From Bacteroidota bacterium (GTDB lineage Bacteria; Bacteroidota; Bacteroidia; Bacteroidales; F082), in the NCBI GenBank assembly GCA_013203805.1, contig JABMPH010000504.1, forward strand, positions 18,883 to 82,882: a stretch of DNA of 64,000 nucleotides, read 5' to 3'. Each line of letters opens with the position of its first letter. The first letter of the stretch is position 1. Under the pieces are notes generated by a model, which worked only from the letters and a program-made list of their open reading frames with translations, had not been told where the DNA came from and ran no database searches. Position numbers and translations under genes: made by a program. Positions 54,404 to 63,928 of the stretch are shown one piece after another.

Positions 54404-56575
54404 ATGGTAAGTAAATATTTAGATATAATAGCTCACAGCTATTCACAAATATTCTTTTCAAAAAACAAATACCTGGGGTTAGCAATTTTGTTTGTTAGTT
54501 TCTTCGACTTATGGATAGGTCTGATGGGATTGTTATCTGTTTTAATAGCAAATCAAACCGCATTATGGTTTAAATTTAATGAGAAAAATATTACTGATGG
54601 TTTTTATGGATTTAATGCTCTTTTGGTAGGTCTTGGTATAGCCGTTTTTTTTATACCAGGAGTCAAGCTTGTTATTGTAGTTGCCATTGCTGCAATATTA
54701 ACACTGCTAATAACACTGGCTGTTGAGGGAGTTTTAGGCAAATTTCAATTACCTTTTCTCAGTATCCCTTTTCTATTATCGATATGGATTATAGATTTAT
54801 CATACGGCAATTTAATTGGAATCGGTATAAGTGAAAGAGGTATTTATCATTACAGTGAGCTTTATTCATTAGGTGGACAATTATTGGTAGATCTGCATAT
54901 TTATCTAAATGAAATTGAATACCCATTCTTTATTAAAGAGTATCTATTATCCCTTTCTGCTATTGCCTTTCAATACAATGAATTGGCAGGATTAATAATT
55001 GCTATAGCTATACTTATCAGTTCCAGAATTGGTTTTTCACTTTCAATTATTGGTTTTTATATTGCTATTCTTTTTTACAAATTTGTGGGTATTGATTACA
55101 GCGAACTCAGTTATACTTACATTGGATTTAATTATATTCTTACCTCTATGGCTCTTGGTGGTATTTTTTTAATACCCAGTAAATGGTCATATTCCTGGAT
55201 GCTAATATTGTTGCCCATCACAGTAATCATTACATTTGGCATGAGTCAGTTGTTTTATATTGTGGGATTGCCAATTTATTCGCTTCCTTTTAATATCGTA
55301 GTGTTAATGTTTCTCTATGTTTTAAAACTAAGATTAGCAAAAGGGGATATATTAGTTGAACCTATATTTCAGTATAATTCACCAGAAAAGAATATATATC
55401 AGCATATTAATATTAAAGAAAGGTTTCCTATACCGTATTACTTGCCGGTATATTTGCCTGTTTTGGGCGAATGGAATATTGCACAAGGACATAACGGTAA
55501 ATATACTCATAAAGGAGAATGGGCAGATGCGTGGGACTTTATAATATTAGATTCTAATGGAATTCAATTCAAAAATTCAGGTGATTTTTCTGAAGATTAC
55601 TATTGCTTTAACAAACCAGTTGTTGCCTCAGCCGATGGCACAATTATAGAAATGTATGATAATATTGACGATAATATCATTGGTGATGTAAACACGAAAC
55701 AAAACTGGGGAAATAGTCTTGTAATAAAGCATAGCGACTATCTATATTCGCAATATAGCCATTTAAAGTCTGAATCATTTAAAGTTAAAAAAGGCGATTT
55801 TGTAAAGAGAGGTCAGTTATTAGCATCAGTTGGGAATTCTGGACGATCACCTTTTCCACATTTGCATTTCCAGTTTCAACTAATGCCTTATATTGGTTCT
55901 AAAACCTTTAAATACCCATTTGAAGGAATAATAAAGAAAGTAGAATCATATAGAGAAGTTTTAAATTTTGCAATTCCAAGCGAGAACGATAAAGTTTCTA
56001 ACATTGAACTTAATTCATTGCTTCAGAGTACATTTAATTTTATACCCGGGCAGCGATTAAAATTTTCTGAAAAGGACAATAGATTAACCCAAGTATTTGA
56101 TGATTCTGAATACCACCATGAATTGGAAGTAAGGGTTGACGTTTTTAATAATTCATATTTCAAATGTTTAAAAACAGATGCTGTGGCATATTTCGATAAT
56201 AACGGATCCCTATTTCAATTTATAAGTTATGTGGGTAACAAAAAATCATTTTTGTATATTCTATATCTAAGTTTGTATAAATTAGAACAAGGTTTTTATA
56301 AAGACTTAACGATTACTGATAATATACCTATTGATAATGTTTTCACACCGGGAAAAAGGTTTTTACAGGATTTTATTGCTCCCTTTTATATTTTCCTAAA
56401 AGCTAAATTTAATTTGAGATATTCTTTCATCGATAATGAATTCTCACCTTCGGAAATACAGATTGAAAGTTCTTTCACACTTTCTTCATTAAATAGGGTA
56501 ATACATGAAAATAAATATAAAATATCAATTGAAAAAAGGGGAATTTCATCTATCGAAACGATTAATAAAAAATGA
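54404..56575 (+). CDS. Urea-transporter-like domain fused to M23 peptidase domain
   Basis: This 723-residue protein is a fusion. Residues 1-310 resemble urea transporters (UT family): two related halves, each with a 'YGFNALLVGLGIA'-type loop and a 'LPFLSIPF' / 'LPIYSLPF' segment lining the channel in known members. Residues about 355-505 are M23-like: 'THKGEWADAWDF' (His369), 'YSQYSHL' and 'HLHFQ' (His486, His488), with 'GSxGxSxFPHLHF' as in lysostaphin-type peptidases. Residues 505-723 are a beta-rich region I do not recognise. Gap from the decarboxylase is 190 nt; its stop overlaps the next ATG (ATGA). Confidence 0.75.
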   Translation: MVSKYLDIIAHSYSQIFFSKNKYLGLAILFVSFFDLWIGLMGLLSVLIANQTALWFKFNEKNITDGFYGFNALLVGLGIAVFFIPGVKLVIVVAIAAILTLLITLAVEGVLGKFQLPFLSIPFLLSIWIIDLSYGNLIGIGISERGIYHYSELYSLGGQLLVDLHIYLNEIEYPFFIKEYLLSLSAIAFQYNELAGLIIAIAILISSRIGFSLSIIGFYIAILFYKFVGIDYSELSYTYIGFNYILTSMALGGIFLIPSKWSYSWMLILLPITVIITFGMSQLFYIVGLPIYSLPFNIVVLMFLYVLKLRLAKGDILVEPIFQYNSPEKNIYQHINIKERFPIPYYLPVYLPVLGEWNIAQGHNGKYTHKGEWADAWDFIILDSNGIQFKNSGDFSEDYYCFNKPVVASADGTIIEMYDNIDDNIIGDVNTKQNWGNSLVIKHSDYLYSQYSHLKSESFKVKKGDFVKRGQLLASVGNSGRSPFPHLHFQFQLMPYIGSKTFKYPFEGIIKKVESYREVLNFAIPSENDKVSNIELNSLLQSTFNFIPGQRLKFSEKDNRLTQVFDDSEYHHELEVRVDVFNNSYFKCLKTDAVAYFDNNGSLFQFISYVGNKKSFLYILYLSLYKLEQGFYKDLTITDNIPIDNVFTPGKRFLQDFIAPFYIFLKAKFNLRYSFIDNEFSPSEIQIESSFTLSSLNRVIHENKYKISIEKRGISSIETINKK

Positions 56576-57897
56576 AGCACTTAGCATTTCATATTTTTTC
56601 TCTACTGTTAATAGTTAACATTAGCTGGAATAGCAATAATTTGGCAGCTCAGGAAAAACTTAATTTCAGTCAAATTGATAAACTTACCTATGAATATTAT
56701 AGTCAAAAAAAATGGGATGAACTAATTAATTTAGGAAAACAATCATTGAAAAATGACATTGATTTTTATTATTTACAGTACAGAATGGGTATTGCATACT
56801 ATTCACAAAAGAATTATAGAAAAGCTATACCATATTTTGAAAAGGTAGTGGATAAAAGTCCTAAAGATGCAATAGCTAAGGAGTACCTATATTATTCTTA
56901 TCTACTTGGCATGCAAACAGAAGATGCCAGAAAAATTTTTCTTTCTTTTTACAGAAAGAACAGGGAAAAAGTTAAATTCTATAACTATAGAAAAGCGATT
57001 AACAGCTTGGCTTTAGTATATAAATATAGCATGTTTAATGACTATGCAGTAAATAATGTAGTAGTAGAAAATTTGATCCAAAAAGTCAGAAATTCAATGG
57101 GTTATTATTCTGTAAATTTGTTAAATTATACAGCGACTTCATCTGTTTTTGATTTCAATTTTTCTTTATTGAATGGGAATAATTCCATATTTGACGCAAC
57201 CTATTCATCTGAAATTATTGAGGAAAAACTTAATCAGTATCAATTATATTTTTCATGGAATAAAAATTTAGCCGTCGGATCAAATCTAAAACTTGGTATA
57301 TCATATATGCTAGAAACGATTAAATGGTACGACTCGAAAACTACTTCAGGAGTGAGCCAGGGAAATAAGATACTTATTTACAATGGCAGTACAAATAATT
57401 TTGTAATATTTTTATCATATACGAGAAGTATAAAAAATGTGGATTTATCAATTGCGAGTAGTTTTTCAAGCATTAATGCAGAAACTTTGATTCAGCCATC
57501 ACTTTCACTAACCTATTATCCATTTGGTAATTCATTTCTGTATACAGAAACATCTGCATTTTACCAGTATAACGTTGGTAGTGAAACCTATAATAATCTA
57601 ATAATTAAGCAAAGTTTAAATTCCAATTTGAACTCAAAGTTAAGTATTAATATTTTCGGTTTATATGGTGAAATTTACAGCTTTGTAGATAATGGTGGCT
57701 TGTCAATTTATAACAATTTAGATGCTTTAAATTATTGGTATGGGTTAAATGCAAATTACTCTATTAATAAAACTATGAAGATTTACCTTGTTTTAAGAAA
57801 CGATGGCATGATAAACCATTATACTCAAGATGGTGTTGTTAATGATAAATCTTACGGTGTAAAATCGATATTAGCAGGGATGCTATTTAACTTTTAA
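56572..57897 (+). CDS. TPR protein with C-terminal outer-membrane barrel-like region (YaiO-like layout)
   Basis: This 441-residue protein has a signal peptide ('SWNSNNLAAQEK'), TPR repeats (about residues 35-140; 'YRMGIAYYSQKNYRKAIPYFEKVV', located about residues 68-91) and about 270 residues of alternating amphipathic strands ending in 'ILAGMLFNF', a C-terminal aromatic typical of outer-membrane barrels. Its ATG overlaps the stop of the UT-M23 fusion (ATGA), so they are translationally coupled. It probably lets the product or substrate of the cluster pass the outer membrane, or anchors the system there. Confidence 0.7.
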   Translation: MKHLAFHIFSLLLIVNISWNSNNLAAQEKLNFSQIDKLTYEYYSQKKWDELINLGKQSLKNDIDFYYLQYRMGIAYYSQKNYRKAIPYFEKVVDKSPKDAIAKEYLYYSYLLGMQTEDARKIFLSFYRKNREKVKFYNYRKAINSLALVYKYSMFNDYAVNNVVVENLIQKVRNSMGYYSVNLLNYTATSSVFDFNFSLLNGNNSIFDATYSSEIIEEKLNQYQLYFSWNKNLAVGSNLKLGISYMLETIKWYDSKTTSGVSQGNKILIYNGSTNNFVIFLSYTRSIKNVDLSIASSFSSINAETLIQPSLSLTYYPFGNSFLYTETSAFYQYNVGSETYNNLIIKQSLNSNLNSKLSINIFGLYGEIYSFVDNGGLSIYNNLDALNYWYGLNANYSINKTMKIYLVLRNDGMINHYTQDGVVNDKSYGVKSILAGMLFNF

Positions 57898-57942
57898 TAT
57901 TAAATATATTTGGATAATGAACAATTTAAAAATTATAAATAA

Positions 57943-58554
57943 ATGAAACACAAAGTTTTAATAGTTGCAATTTTGTTCGCTTCAGTTCAACTGCATTCGC
58001 AAGATGTGAAAAAAATTCAGAAAGCATTTGAAAATAGTTATAAACTTGAAAAAGAAAATAAACTTGAAAATTCGATAACTGCTTTGATAGAGGTTTATAC
58101 TGAAGATTCTTACGAAATTAATATCCGGCTTGGTTGGTTATATTATCAAAAAGGTAATTTTTCGGAATCGGAAAAGTATTATTCTAAAGCAATTAGTTTA
58201 TTGCCCTATTCTGAGGAGGCTAAGTTCGGTTTAATACTGCCTAAAAATGCTAGTGCTGATTGGGATGGTGTAATAGAAATCTACAAACAAATTTTGACCA
58301 TATCCCCCAATAATACTATCGCTAACTACCGATTAGGTTTAATTTATTATAATCAACAAAAATATAACGATGCATATGCATTGTTTGAAAAGGTTGTTAA
58401 TCTTTATCCCTTTGATTTTGATGGATTGTTAATGTATGCCTGGAGTTCTTTACAAATTGGAAAATCAAAAGAAGCACGTATCTTATTCAATAAGGTACTT
58501 ATGAACTTTCCCAATAATGAATCGGCATTAGAAGGATTGGATATTTTAAATTGA
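57943..58554 (+). CDS. Periplasmic TPR protein
   Basis: This 203-residue protein has a signal peptide ending 'VQLHSQDV' and at least four TPR-like units, for example 'INIRLGWLYYQKGNFSESEK' and 'TIANYRLGLIYYNQQKYNDA'. TPR proteins act as scaffolds for protein complexes; here it follows the outer-membrane TPR-barrel gene after 45 nt and may link it to the other envelope component. No enzymatic motif. The following 58555-58822 region has no convincing gene. Confidence 0.7.
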   Translation: MKHKVLIVAILFASVQLHSQDVKKIQKAFENSYKLEKENKLENSITALIEVYTEDSYEINIRLGWLYYQKGNFSESEKYYSKAISLLPYSEEAKFGLILPKNASADWDGVIEIYKQILTISPNNTIANYRLGLIYYNQQKYNDAYALFEKVVNLYPFDFDGLLMYAWSSLQIGKSKEARILFNKVLMNFPNNESALEGLDILN

Positions 58555-58822
58555 TGGAATGAAATTTACTACATTTTGCCAGCAAAGCATTTTCGCAAAC
58601 AATTGGAATATCAATAAATATATTTACATTTCTAAGATCCTTTAATCGAATATTTTTCTTCCGTGTTGCAGGTTTTTTATGACTATTAGTTAGTTGCTAA
58701 AAAGCTTAATTTCGTATTTACCTAACTCTGAACTTGTAACAACTTCATTATTACCACTAAGATAAAGAGGTATTGTTTTTAAGTCCATTTATAAAGGAAT
58801 AAGTAAACACTTCATTATTTAC

Positions 58823-59320
58823 TTATTTTATAGTTACTCCTACGGCTTCAAAATTATATTCTGTTGTTGGAAACTGAATTGCATCAATTTCTTTCTGACT
58901 AAGACCCTCGCTTTTAGCAGCCTTTTTTAACATGTCAACAGAAACTAATTCTTTTGTGCCCACTCCTTCAATAATTGCAGTTTTATCGGCAATATCTTTT
59001 GGTACAACAAAAGCTTCATCTTTAAAGGTTACGTGAATATATTGGTTATCACCCATATCCAAATCTAACCAGCAACCGGATGCCTGACACACATCGGCAA
59101 TACTACCAATTAGCTTGATTTCTACACTGGTAGTTGTATCCAATAAGCCTGGTAAACGACGACAGTCAGCAACCTTTTCCATTATAATTTCTTTTCCAAA
59201 TGCATTTGGATTTTTTTGTGAAGTAGTTTCAGTACTTTCTTGAGAAGCATTTTTTTCCTGACTATTTTCGCAAGCAGTAAAAAGAGTAACGATTGTTAAC
59301 AAGGCAAGTAGTTTTTTCAT
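58823..59320 (-). CDS. DUF4920 lipoprotein
   Basis: This 165-residue protein has a lipoprotein signal ('LFTACENS', Cys about residue 17) and a DUF4920 domain with the paired-cysteine stretch 'IADVCQASGCWLDLDMGDN'. DUF4920 proteins are found in Bacteroidota, often near respiratory genes; the Cys pair suggests metal or redox binding, but this is unproven. It follows the cytochrome c gene on the same strand, with a terminator between them. Confidence 0.82.
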   Translation of the reverse strand: MKKLLALLTIVTLFTACENSQEKNASQESTETTSQKNPNAFGKEIIMEKVADCRRLPGLLDTTTSVEIKLIGSIADVCQASGCWLDLDMGDNQYIHVTFKDEAFVVPKDIADKTAIIEGVGTKELVSVDMLKKAAKSEGLSQKEIDAIQFPTTEYNFEAVGVTIK

Positions 59321-59355
59321 GATCGAATTCTGGTTTATTAGTTGACGACTGATTT

Positions 59356-59390
59356 AAAAATATGCAGATTGCTTACCAACAATCTGCATA
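59356..59390 (-). terminator. Rho-independent terminator after the cytochrome c gene
   Basis: TATGCAGATTG (59361-59371) pairs with CAATCTGCATA (59380-59390) across 8 nt; five A at 59356-59360 give the U-tract on the minus strand. Confidence 0.85.
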
Positions 59391-59410
59391 CTAAAAGCGA
59401 TTAATTGTAA

Positions 59411-59830
59411 CTATCTAACTATATTTATATCCTTAACATCTTCAAGTTTCACAGTTCCACCATCGTTTCCCCATGCGTTGAGCACATAATTTATAACATC
59501 CACAGCGTCTTTATGAGTATCCACTTGAAAAGGCATAGGTAACACATAAGTTGCGCCATTAACTAACATTTCTTCCTGAGATCCATTAAGCACTTGTTTA
59601 ACCGCGCGTTTTTTATCAGCCATCAGATAATCAGAACCTTTAAGTGGAGGAAACGCATTTGGAATTCCCATTCCAGTAACTTGATGACAAGCAATGCATT
59701 TTGCTGCATATATTTTGGCTCCGTTTGGATATTTGGCTGCGGCTGGATCATCACCAGGTGTTGAACCAAATGATAAAGATGTAGCCATAACTAGTAGTAT
59801 GCTAAGAAATATTGTGTTTATTTTTTTCAT
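59411..59830 (-). CDS. Monoheme class I cytochrome c
   Basis: This 139-residue protein has a signal peptide ('MATSLSFGSTPG'), one CxxCH heme motif in 'AAKCIACHQVTGMG', and a downstream Met ligand in 'YVLPMPFQVD' or nearby. Size and context suggest a periplasmic electron carrier to the cbb3 or caa3 oxidase. It is a single transcription unit downstream of the safE-like gene. Confidence 0.9.
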   Translation of the reverse strand: MKKINTIFLSILLVMATSLSFGSTPGDDPAAAKYPNGAKIYAAKCIACHQVTGMGIPNAFPPLKGSDYLMADKKRAVKQVLNGSQEEMLVNGATYVLPMPFQVDTHKDAVDVINYVLNAWGNDGGTVKLEDVKDINIVR

Positions 59831-59973
59831 GATTAATTGTTTAAAAATTATAGGTGCAAAGCTACTAAAGAAATTCTATTTAGAAGAGTTCTAAGGTATC
59901 TTTTTGTAAAAGATTTAAAGCCAAATACTAAAGAAAAAATTCTTGTTTCTTGGAAAAAAAAGCGATTCACTAA

Positions 59974-60741
59974 CTAATCACTTCCGCAACAGCTCATCCT
60001 CTTTGTCTTTCCTACATCATCACTTTTTGCTCCCATTTTCATGCTCTTTTCGTGTGGTACAAGCATTTTTTTTGGAGGGCTAAGATATGGTATGCCAAGT
60101 GATAAGCCCCTTAGTATAAAAATTATACCAAGGAAAACAATAAATACTGATACAACTTTGCCGTATTTTTTACGAAAAGCACTTCCAATTAAATTACCAA
60201 ATAGCGGAATAGCTAACATTATTGGAATTGTACCCAATCCAAAAATAATCATGTATGTAACTCCACTAAAAATGTCGTTTGTATTAATCGCTCCTGCAAT
60301 TGCTACATAAACCAAACCGCAGGGTAGGAGTCCGTTAAGCAATCCAATAAGAAATAGGGATGGAATTGAACTAATTTCAAATAGTTTCCTAAAGCTACCA
60401 ATTAATTTTCCGGCATAACCAAAAAAGAATTGTTCAAGTTTTATTTTCCCTCTGAAAATTACAGGTGCAACAACTGATAATATCAATGCTATTCCCAATA
60501 ATATAGAAGCCCATTGTTGCAGCCCTGCCATTTCAATGCCCTGACCCAATAACCCGAAAATTGCCCCTAGTAAAGCATAGGTAATAACACGTCCGATATT
60601 ATAAGTTATTCCTCCTACTATTCGGGAGGTTACGCTCTTGTTTCCCAATGGTAGCGCAATGGCAATGGGTCCACACATTCCGATACAGTGTAGGCTACCC
60701 ACTATGCCAGTCATTAATGCAAATATGTATAATTCGTACAT
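59974..60741 (-). CDS. Sulfite exporter TauE/SafE-family membrane protein of the cco cluster
   Basis: This 255-residue protein has about six helices; 'GIVGSLHCIGMCGPIAIALP' carries the HCxxMCGP motif seen in the cco-linked branch of this family, sometimes annotated UreH or CcoI-associated. The C-terminus ends 'MSCCGSD', a possible metal site. Relatives near ccoNOQP are thought to help metal loading of cbb3 oxidase, but function is unproven. It lies 3 nt behind fixH. Confidence 0.8.
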   Translation of the reverse strand: MYELYIFALMTGIVGSLHCIGMCGPIAIALPLGNKSVTSRIVGGITYNIGRVITYALLGAIFGLLGQGIEMAGLQQWASILLGIALILSVVAPVIFRGKIKLEQFFFGYAGKLIGSFRKLFEISSIPSLFLIGLLNGLLPCGLVYVAIAGAINTNDIFSGVTYMIIFGLGTIPIMLAIPLFGNLIGSAFRKKYGKVVSVFIVFLGIIFILRGLSLGIPYLSPPKKMLVPHEKSMKMGAKSDDVGKTKRMSCCGSD

Positions 60742-60744
60742 GGC

Positions 60745-61185
60745 TTATTTTACAAAATAGACTTGTTCAACATAATAGTCCTTGTTCAAGTGTTTCCAAC
60801 TAAACTTAACAATGTATTTACCGATAATAAATTCACTTTTTGGAAGTTTTATTTTTTTTTCTTCAGTAATATTCAGGTTGTAAACCCTATCGGATGTATT
60901 ATCAGAAGGTCTGAAAAAAGTTACAGTACCATCTTTAGCCTGAATATCAGGCATTTCAATAATTACATTTTCTCCTTCTTGGGATATACTAAAAACGGCA
61001 TTTATGTTTTTTGCGTTATTAACAGCGTTAATTCTACTTTGGTATTTAAGACCCTTTGGATAATAATCCTTCTCAACTAGCCCAATATCATAACTAAAAC
61101 TCATGTAAACAAGAGTTAGGATAAATAATATAAAAACTATTATCCAAATAGCCAGTTTAGTTCCCCAGTTCCATTTTGTTTTCAT
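60745..61185 (-). CDS. fixH: FixH family protein
   Basis: This 146-residue protein has an N-terminal helix and a periplasmic beta domain. The 'WNWGTKLAIWIIVFILF' start and 'GLVEKDYYPKGLKYQSRI' are FixH hallmarks. FixH/CcoH is needed for cbb3 oxidase assembly. It is preceded by an intra-operon palindromic repeat and followed by the safE-like gene at 3 nt. Confidence 0.9.
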   Translation of the reverse strand: MKTKWNWGTKLAIWIIVFILFILTLVYMSFSYDIGLVEKDYYPKGLKYQSRINAVNNAKNINAVFSISQEGENVIIEMPDIQAKDGTVTFFRPSDNTSDRVYNLNITEEKKIKLPKSEFIIGKYIVKFSWKHLNKDYYVEQVYFVK

Positions 61186-61227
61186 AAAAATATTTTACTA
61201 ATTTTTGAAATTCCTATTAAGCATTTT

Positions 61228-61333
61228 TGTCATCCTGGAGCGAAGCGAAGGATCTCTTATTTTAATTATTTACTGTCAATTTTAGATTCCGGCCACTATT
61301 AGTCAGGCAGGCTTCATTGCATTCAGAATGACA
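61228..61333. repeat. Palindromic interspersed repeat, family A, copy 2
   Basis: It begins TGTCATCCTGGAGCGAAGCGAAGGATCT and ends TTCAGAATGACA, matching copy 1 at 1840-1920 except for extra sequence (GGCCACTATTAGTCAGGCAGGC) inside. It lies between ccoG and fixH, genes that are otherwise co-directional. Confidence 0.75.
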
Positions 61334-61363
61334 AATACTTCAATCGCATTTCTCAATAATATG

Positions 61364-62767
61364 CTATTTTCTATCCAATGCACTTGGACCAACAAACGAA
61401 CTGGTATAAGTGTCAACTAGTATACCATCTTTATACAAACCAAAAACAACAGGAGTATTTGACGATAGCAACTGATCCTTACTTATTATCACAAGAAATG
61501 TTCCTTTACCAACTTCCCCAACTTCAACTGGCACATTCTCCTGAATATGTTGAATTCTACCATTATGTGATTCCAGTATGTACTCTATTTTTAAAGTCTC
61601 GGATGATTTATTTACAAGATTGTAATTATAGATATTGCTTAAACTATCTGAACCGTAATTTTGAAAAAGAGAGCCTCTCGCACGAAGTATTGTCGATTCA
61701 AAATCACCTCGAAGCATGAATAAGTATCCAACAAAGAACATTAGCAGTACCAGAACGATTGAATATGCAATTGATCGAGTGTTAAAAATTGAATGATGGC
61801 CAGTTTCAATGCCAAGTTCTGAATCATATCTTATCAGGCCCCTTGGTTTTTTAACTCTATCCATAACTGCATCGCAAGCATCAATACACGCGGTACAGTT
61901 GATACACTCTAATTGTGTTCCATTTCTAATGTCAATTCCTGTTGGACAAACTACTACACATGCTTTACAATCGATACAGTCGCCTTTTTCAATCTCTCCC
62001 TTTTTGTTTATGGGGCCACGAGGTTCACCTCGTTTATAATCATAACCAACAATTATTGATTTTTTATCCACCAGAACTCCTTGCAATCTGCCGTAAGGAC
62101 AAGCAATAGTACAAACCTGCTCCCGGAAAAACGCAAATACAAAATAGAATACTCCGGAAAATATTAATAATCCAAGATAACCACTTAAATTATCAATTGG
62201 ACCTTCTTTTAGAAAACTAAAAATGCTATCAATACCTATCATATATGCCAAAAAGGTAGTGGATGTTACTATGGCAATTAGGAAGAATATGAAATGTTTA
62301 AGTGATTTTTTCCAAAGCTTTTCAAAATTAAGAGCTTGATTATTAAGTCTTCTTTGTGCTGCAGCGGTTCCTTCAATTAAATATTCAATTTGCCGAAAGA
62401 CAAATTCCATGAATATGGTTTGCGGACATATCCATCCACAAAATATGCGCCCGAAGATTACCGTAAAAAAGATGACGAAAACGACGCCAACGACCATAAA
62501 GATTACAAACAAGTAAAAATCTTGTGGCCAAAACGGGAATCCAAATATAATGAATCTTCTTTCCAAAACGTTGAACATCATAAACTGGTTACCGTTAACC
62601 TTGATGAAAGGATTCGCAACCAAGACCAACAGCAAAAAATAACTAACCCACTTTCTATAGTCGTAAAATCTGCCCGAAGGTTTTTTAGGTAAAATATATT
62701 TTCGGTTTCCTTCTTCATCAATCGTTCCGATGGTATCTCTAAAAGTCTGGTCTGGTAATTTTGACAT
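61364..62767 (-). CDS. ccoG: Cytochrome c oxidase accessory protein CcoG (RdxA/FixG)
   Basis: CcoG is an iron-sulfur membrane protein needed for copper handling during cbb3 maturation. The 467-residue protein has membrane helices, 'GWICPQTIFMEF', and two ferredoxin motifs 'CIDCKACVVVCPTG' and 'CINCTACIDACD'. The C-terminal FixG/Ig-like domain faces the periplasm. It lies behind ccoP and before fixH. Confidence 0.94.
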   Translation of the reverse strand: MSKLPDQTFRDTIGTIDEEGNRKYILPKKPSGRFYDYRKWVSYFLLLVLVANPFIKVNGNQFMMFNVLERRFIIFGFPFWPQDFYLFVIFMVVGVVFVIFFTVIFGRIFCGWICPQTIFMEFVFRQIEYLIEGTAAAQRRLNNQALNFEKLWKKSLKHFIFFLIAIVTSTTFLAYMIGIDSIFSFLKEGPIDNLSGYLGLLIFSGVFYFVFAFFREQVCTIACPYGRLQGVLVDKKSIIVGYDYKRGEPRGPINKKGEIEKGDCIDCKACVVVCPTGIDIRNGTQLECINCTACIDACDAVMDRVKKPRGLIRYDSELGIETGHHSIFNTRSIAYSIVLVLLMFFVGYLFMLRGDFESTILRARGSLFQNYGSDSLSNIYNYNLVNKSSETLKIEYILESHNGRIQHIQENVPVEVGEVGKGTFLVIISKDQLLSSNTPVVFGLYKDGILVDTYTSSFVGPSALDRK

Positions 62768-62871
62768 TTGTATTGATTTTTTGTCTAATCATAAAATATT
62801 TGCCAAGGATTTTAACCTCAACAAAGATTTTAAAAGTAAACTACTGTTTCATTATAATTATAAAAAAATAT

Positions 62872-63810
62872 TTATTTTTTTACTGATGTACTGTCACTTA
62901 CTTCAGCAACAGAGGCATCAACTTTAGGAGCAGTTGAATCTATCCAAATTTCGCCTTCAGATGGTTTGGGATCTTTTGGATTAGTTCCTTTTAATGACAG
63001 TACATAACTGGCTACTTCCTGCATTTCTTTAGGTTTCAATGTTCCTTTCCAAGCAATCATTCCCTTTCCATCTCTTCCACCATTTACCAGAGTGTGAAAT
63101 ATATTTTTTATTCCACCACCCAAAATCCATTTGTCATCAGTTAAGTTTGGCCCGATTTGTCCTCCTGCATCGGCTCTGTGACAAGCCACGCAATTAGTGG
63201 TGAAAATTACTTTACCGGCAGCTAAATCTGCTGCATCAGTCAACAATATAACTGTTTTTTCATCCATTAAATCTGGAGCTGTTTTTTTGTATTCTGCAAT
63301 ATCAATTTGGGCTTGAGCCATTTCTTTTTTCAATTCCATTTCTTGATTATCTGAGCCCATTAATTCAAAACGAACTAAGTATACTGCAGCAAAAACGATA
63401 CAAGCATAGAATGAATAAACCCACCAAGGTGGCAAATTGTTGTCCAACTCCTTGATACCATCATAATCGTGATCCAATAATAACTGACCTTCGTTTTCAA
63501 TTGGCATGGATTTAGTGAGTTTTTTCATCAAATCTTTATACCAACTGCTCTCCGTAAAACTAACGTTGGAAGTTTCGGATAATATTGACTTTTGTTCGTC
63601 GGTCAACAATTGATAAGTAACCGTATCCACTGCCTTAAAGGTTATTTCTATGGCTATTAAAAGGAATAAAAACACAAATAGAAACAAGGATACCATTGGA
63701 AACTTTATGAAAGCAGGTCTATCTTCTGAATCAATAAGATATTCAATTGCACCAAGAACAGCAAAGAAAACAAGTATTACTCTTAAATATGCCGGGATTA
63801 ATTTTTTCAT
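62872..63810 (-). CDS. ccoP: cbb3-type cytochrome c oxidase subunit III (CcoP), single heme c
   Basis: This 312-residue protein has a N-terminal region with two helices and one class I cytochrome c domain (heme motif 'NCVACHRADAGG', Met in 'GKGMIAWKGTL'). Proteobacterial CcoP has two hemes c; single-heme forms occur in Bacteroidota. It passes electrons to CcoO/CcoN of the cbb3 oxidase, used at low O2. The C-terminus 'DSTAPKVDASVAEV' is low-complexity. Upstream is ccoQ with a palindromic repeat in between. Confidence 0.92.
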   Translation of the reverse strand: MKKLIPAYLRVILVFFAVLGAIEYLIDSEDRPAFIKFPMVSLFLFVFLFLLIAIEITFKAVDTVTYQLLTDEQKSILSETSNVSFTESSWYKDLMKKLTKSMPIENEGQLLLDHDYDGIKELDNNLPPWWVYSFYACIVFAAVYLVRFELMGSDNQEMELKKEMAQAQIDIAEYKKTAPDLMDEKTVILLTDAADLAAGKVIFTTNCVACHRADAGGQIGPNLTDDKWILGGGIKNIFHTLVNGGRDGKGMIAWKGTLKPKEMQEVASYVLSLKGTNPKDPKPSEGEIWIDSTAPKVDASVAEVSDSTSVKK

Positions 63811-63830
63811 TTTTTAAATATTTTGTTCCT

Positions 63831-63861
63831 CACCCCGACCCTCTCCAAAGGAGAGGGAGTC
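63831..63861. repeat. Palindromic repeat between ccoQ and ccoP (GACCCTCTCC-AAA-GGAGAGGGAGTC)
   Basis: CCCTCTCC (63839-63846) pairs with GGAGAGGG (63850-63857), loop of three A. GAC and GTC extend the stem after one bulge. Only one copy is in the window. Palindromes of this kind recur in Bacteroidota intergenic regions. Confidence 0.7.
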
Positions 63862-63928
63862 GAAACTGGAATTATTGTTGTTTATTTATTTTATTAGGCA
63901 ATAAAAATTTAATTACTTACTTCCCATA

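Noticed and set aside
58690..58788. 32-codon minus-strand ORF between the TPR gene and DUF4920
   Set aside because: Too short, no context such as an operon partner, no recognised motif; could be a relic.
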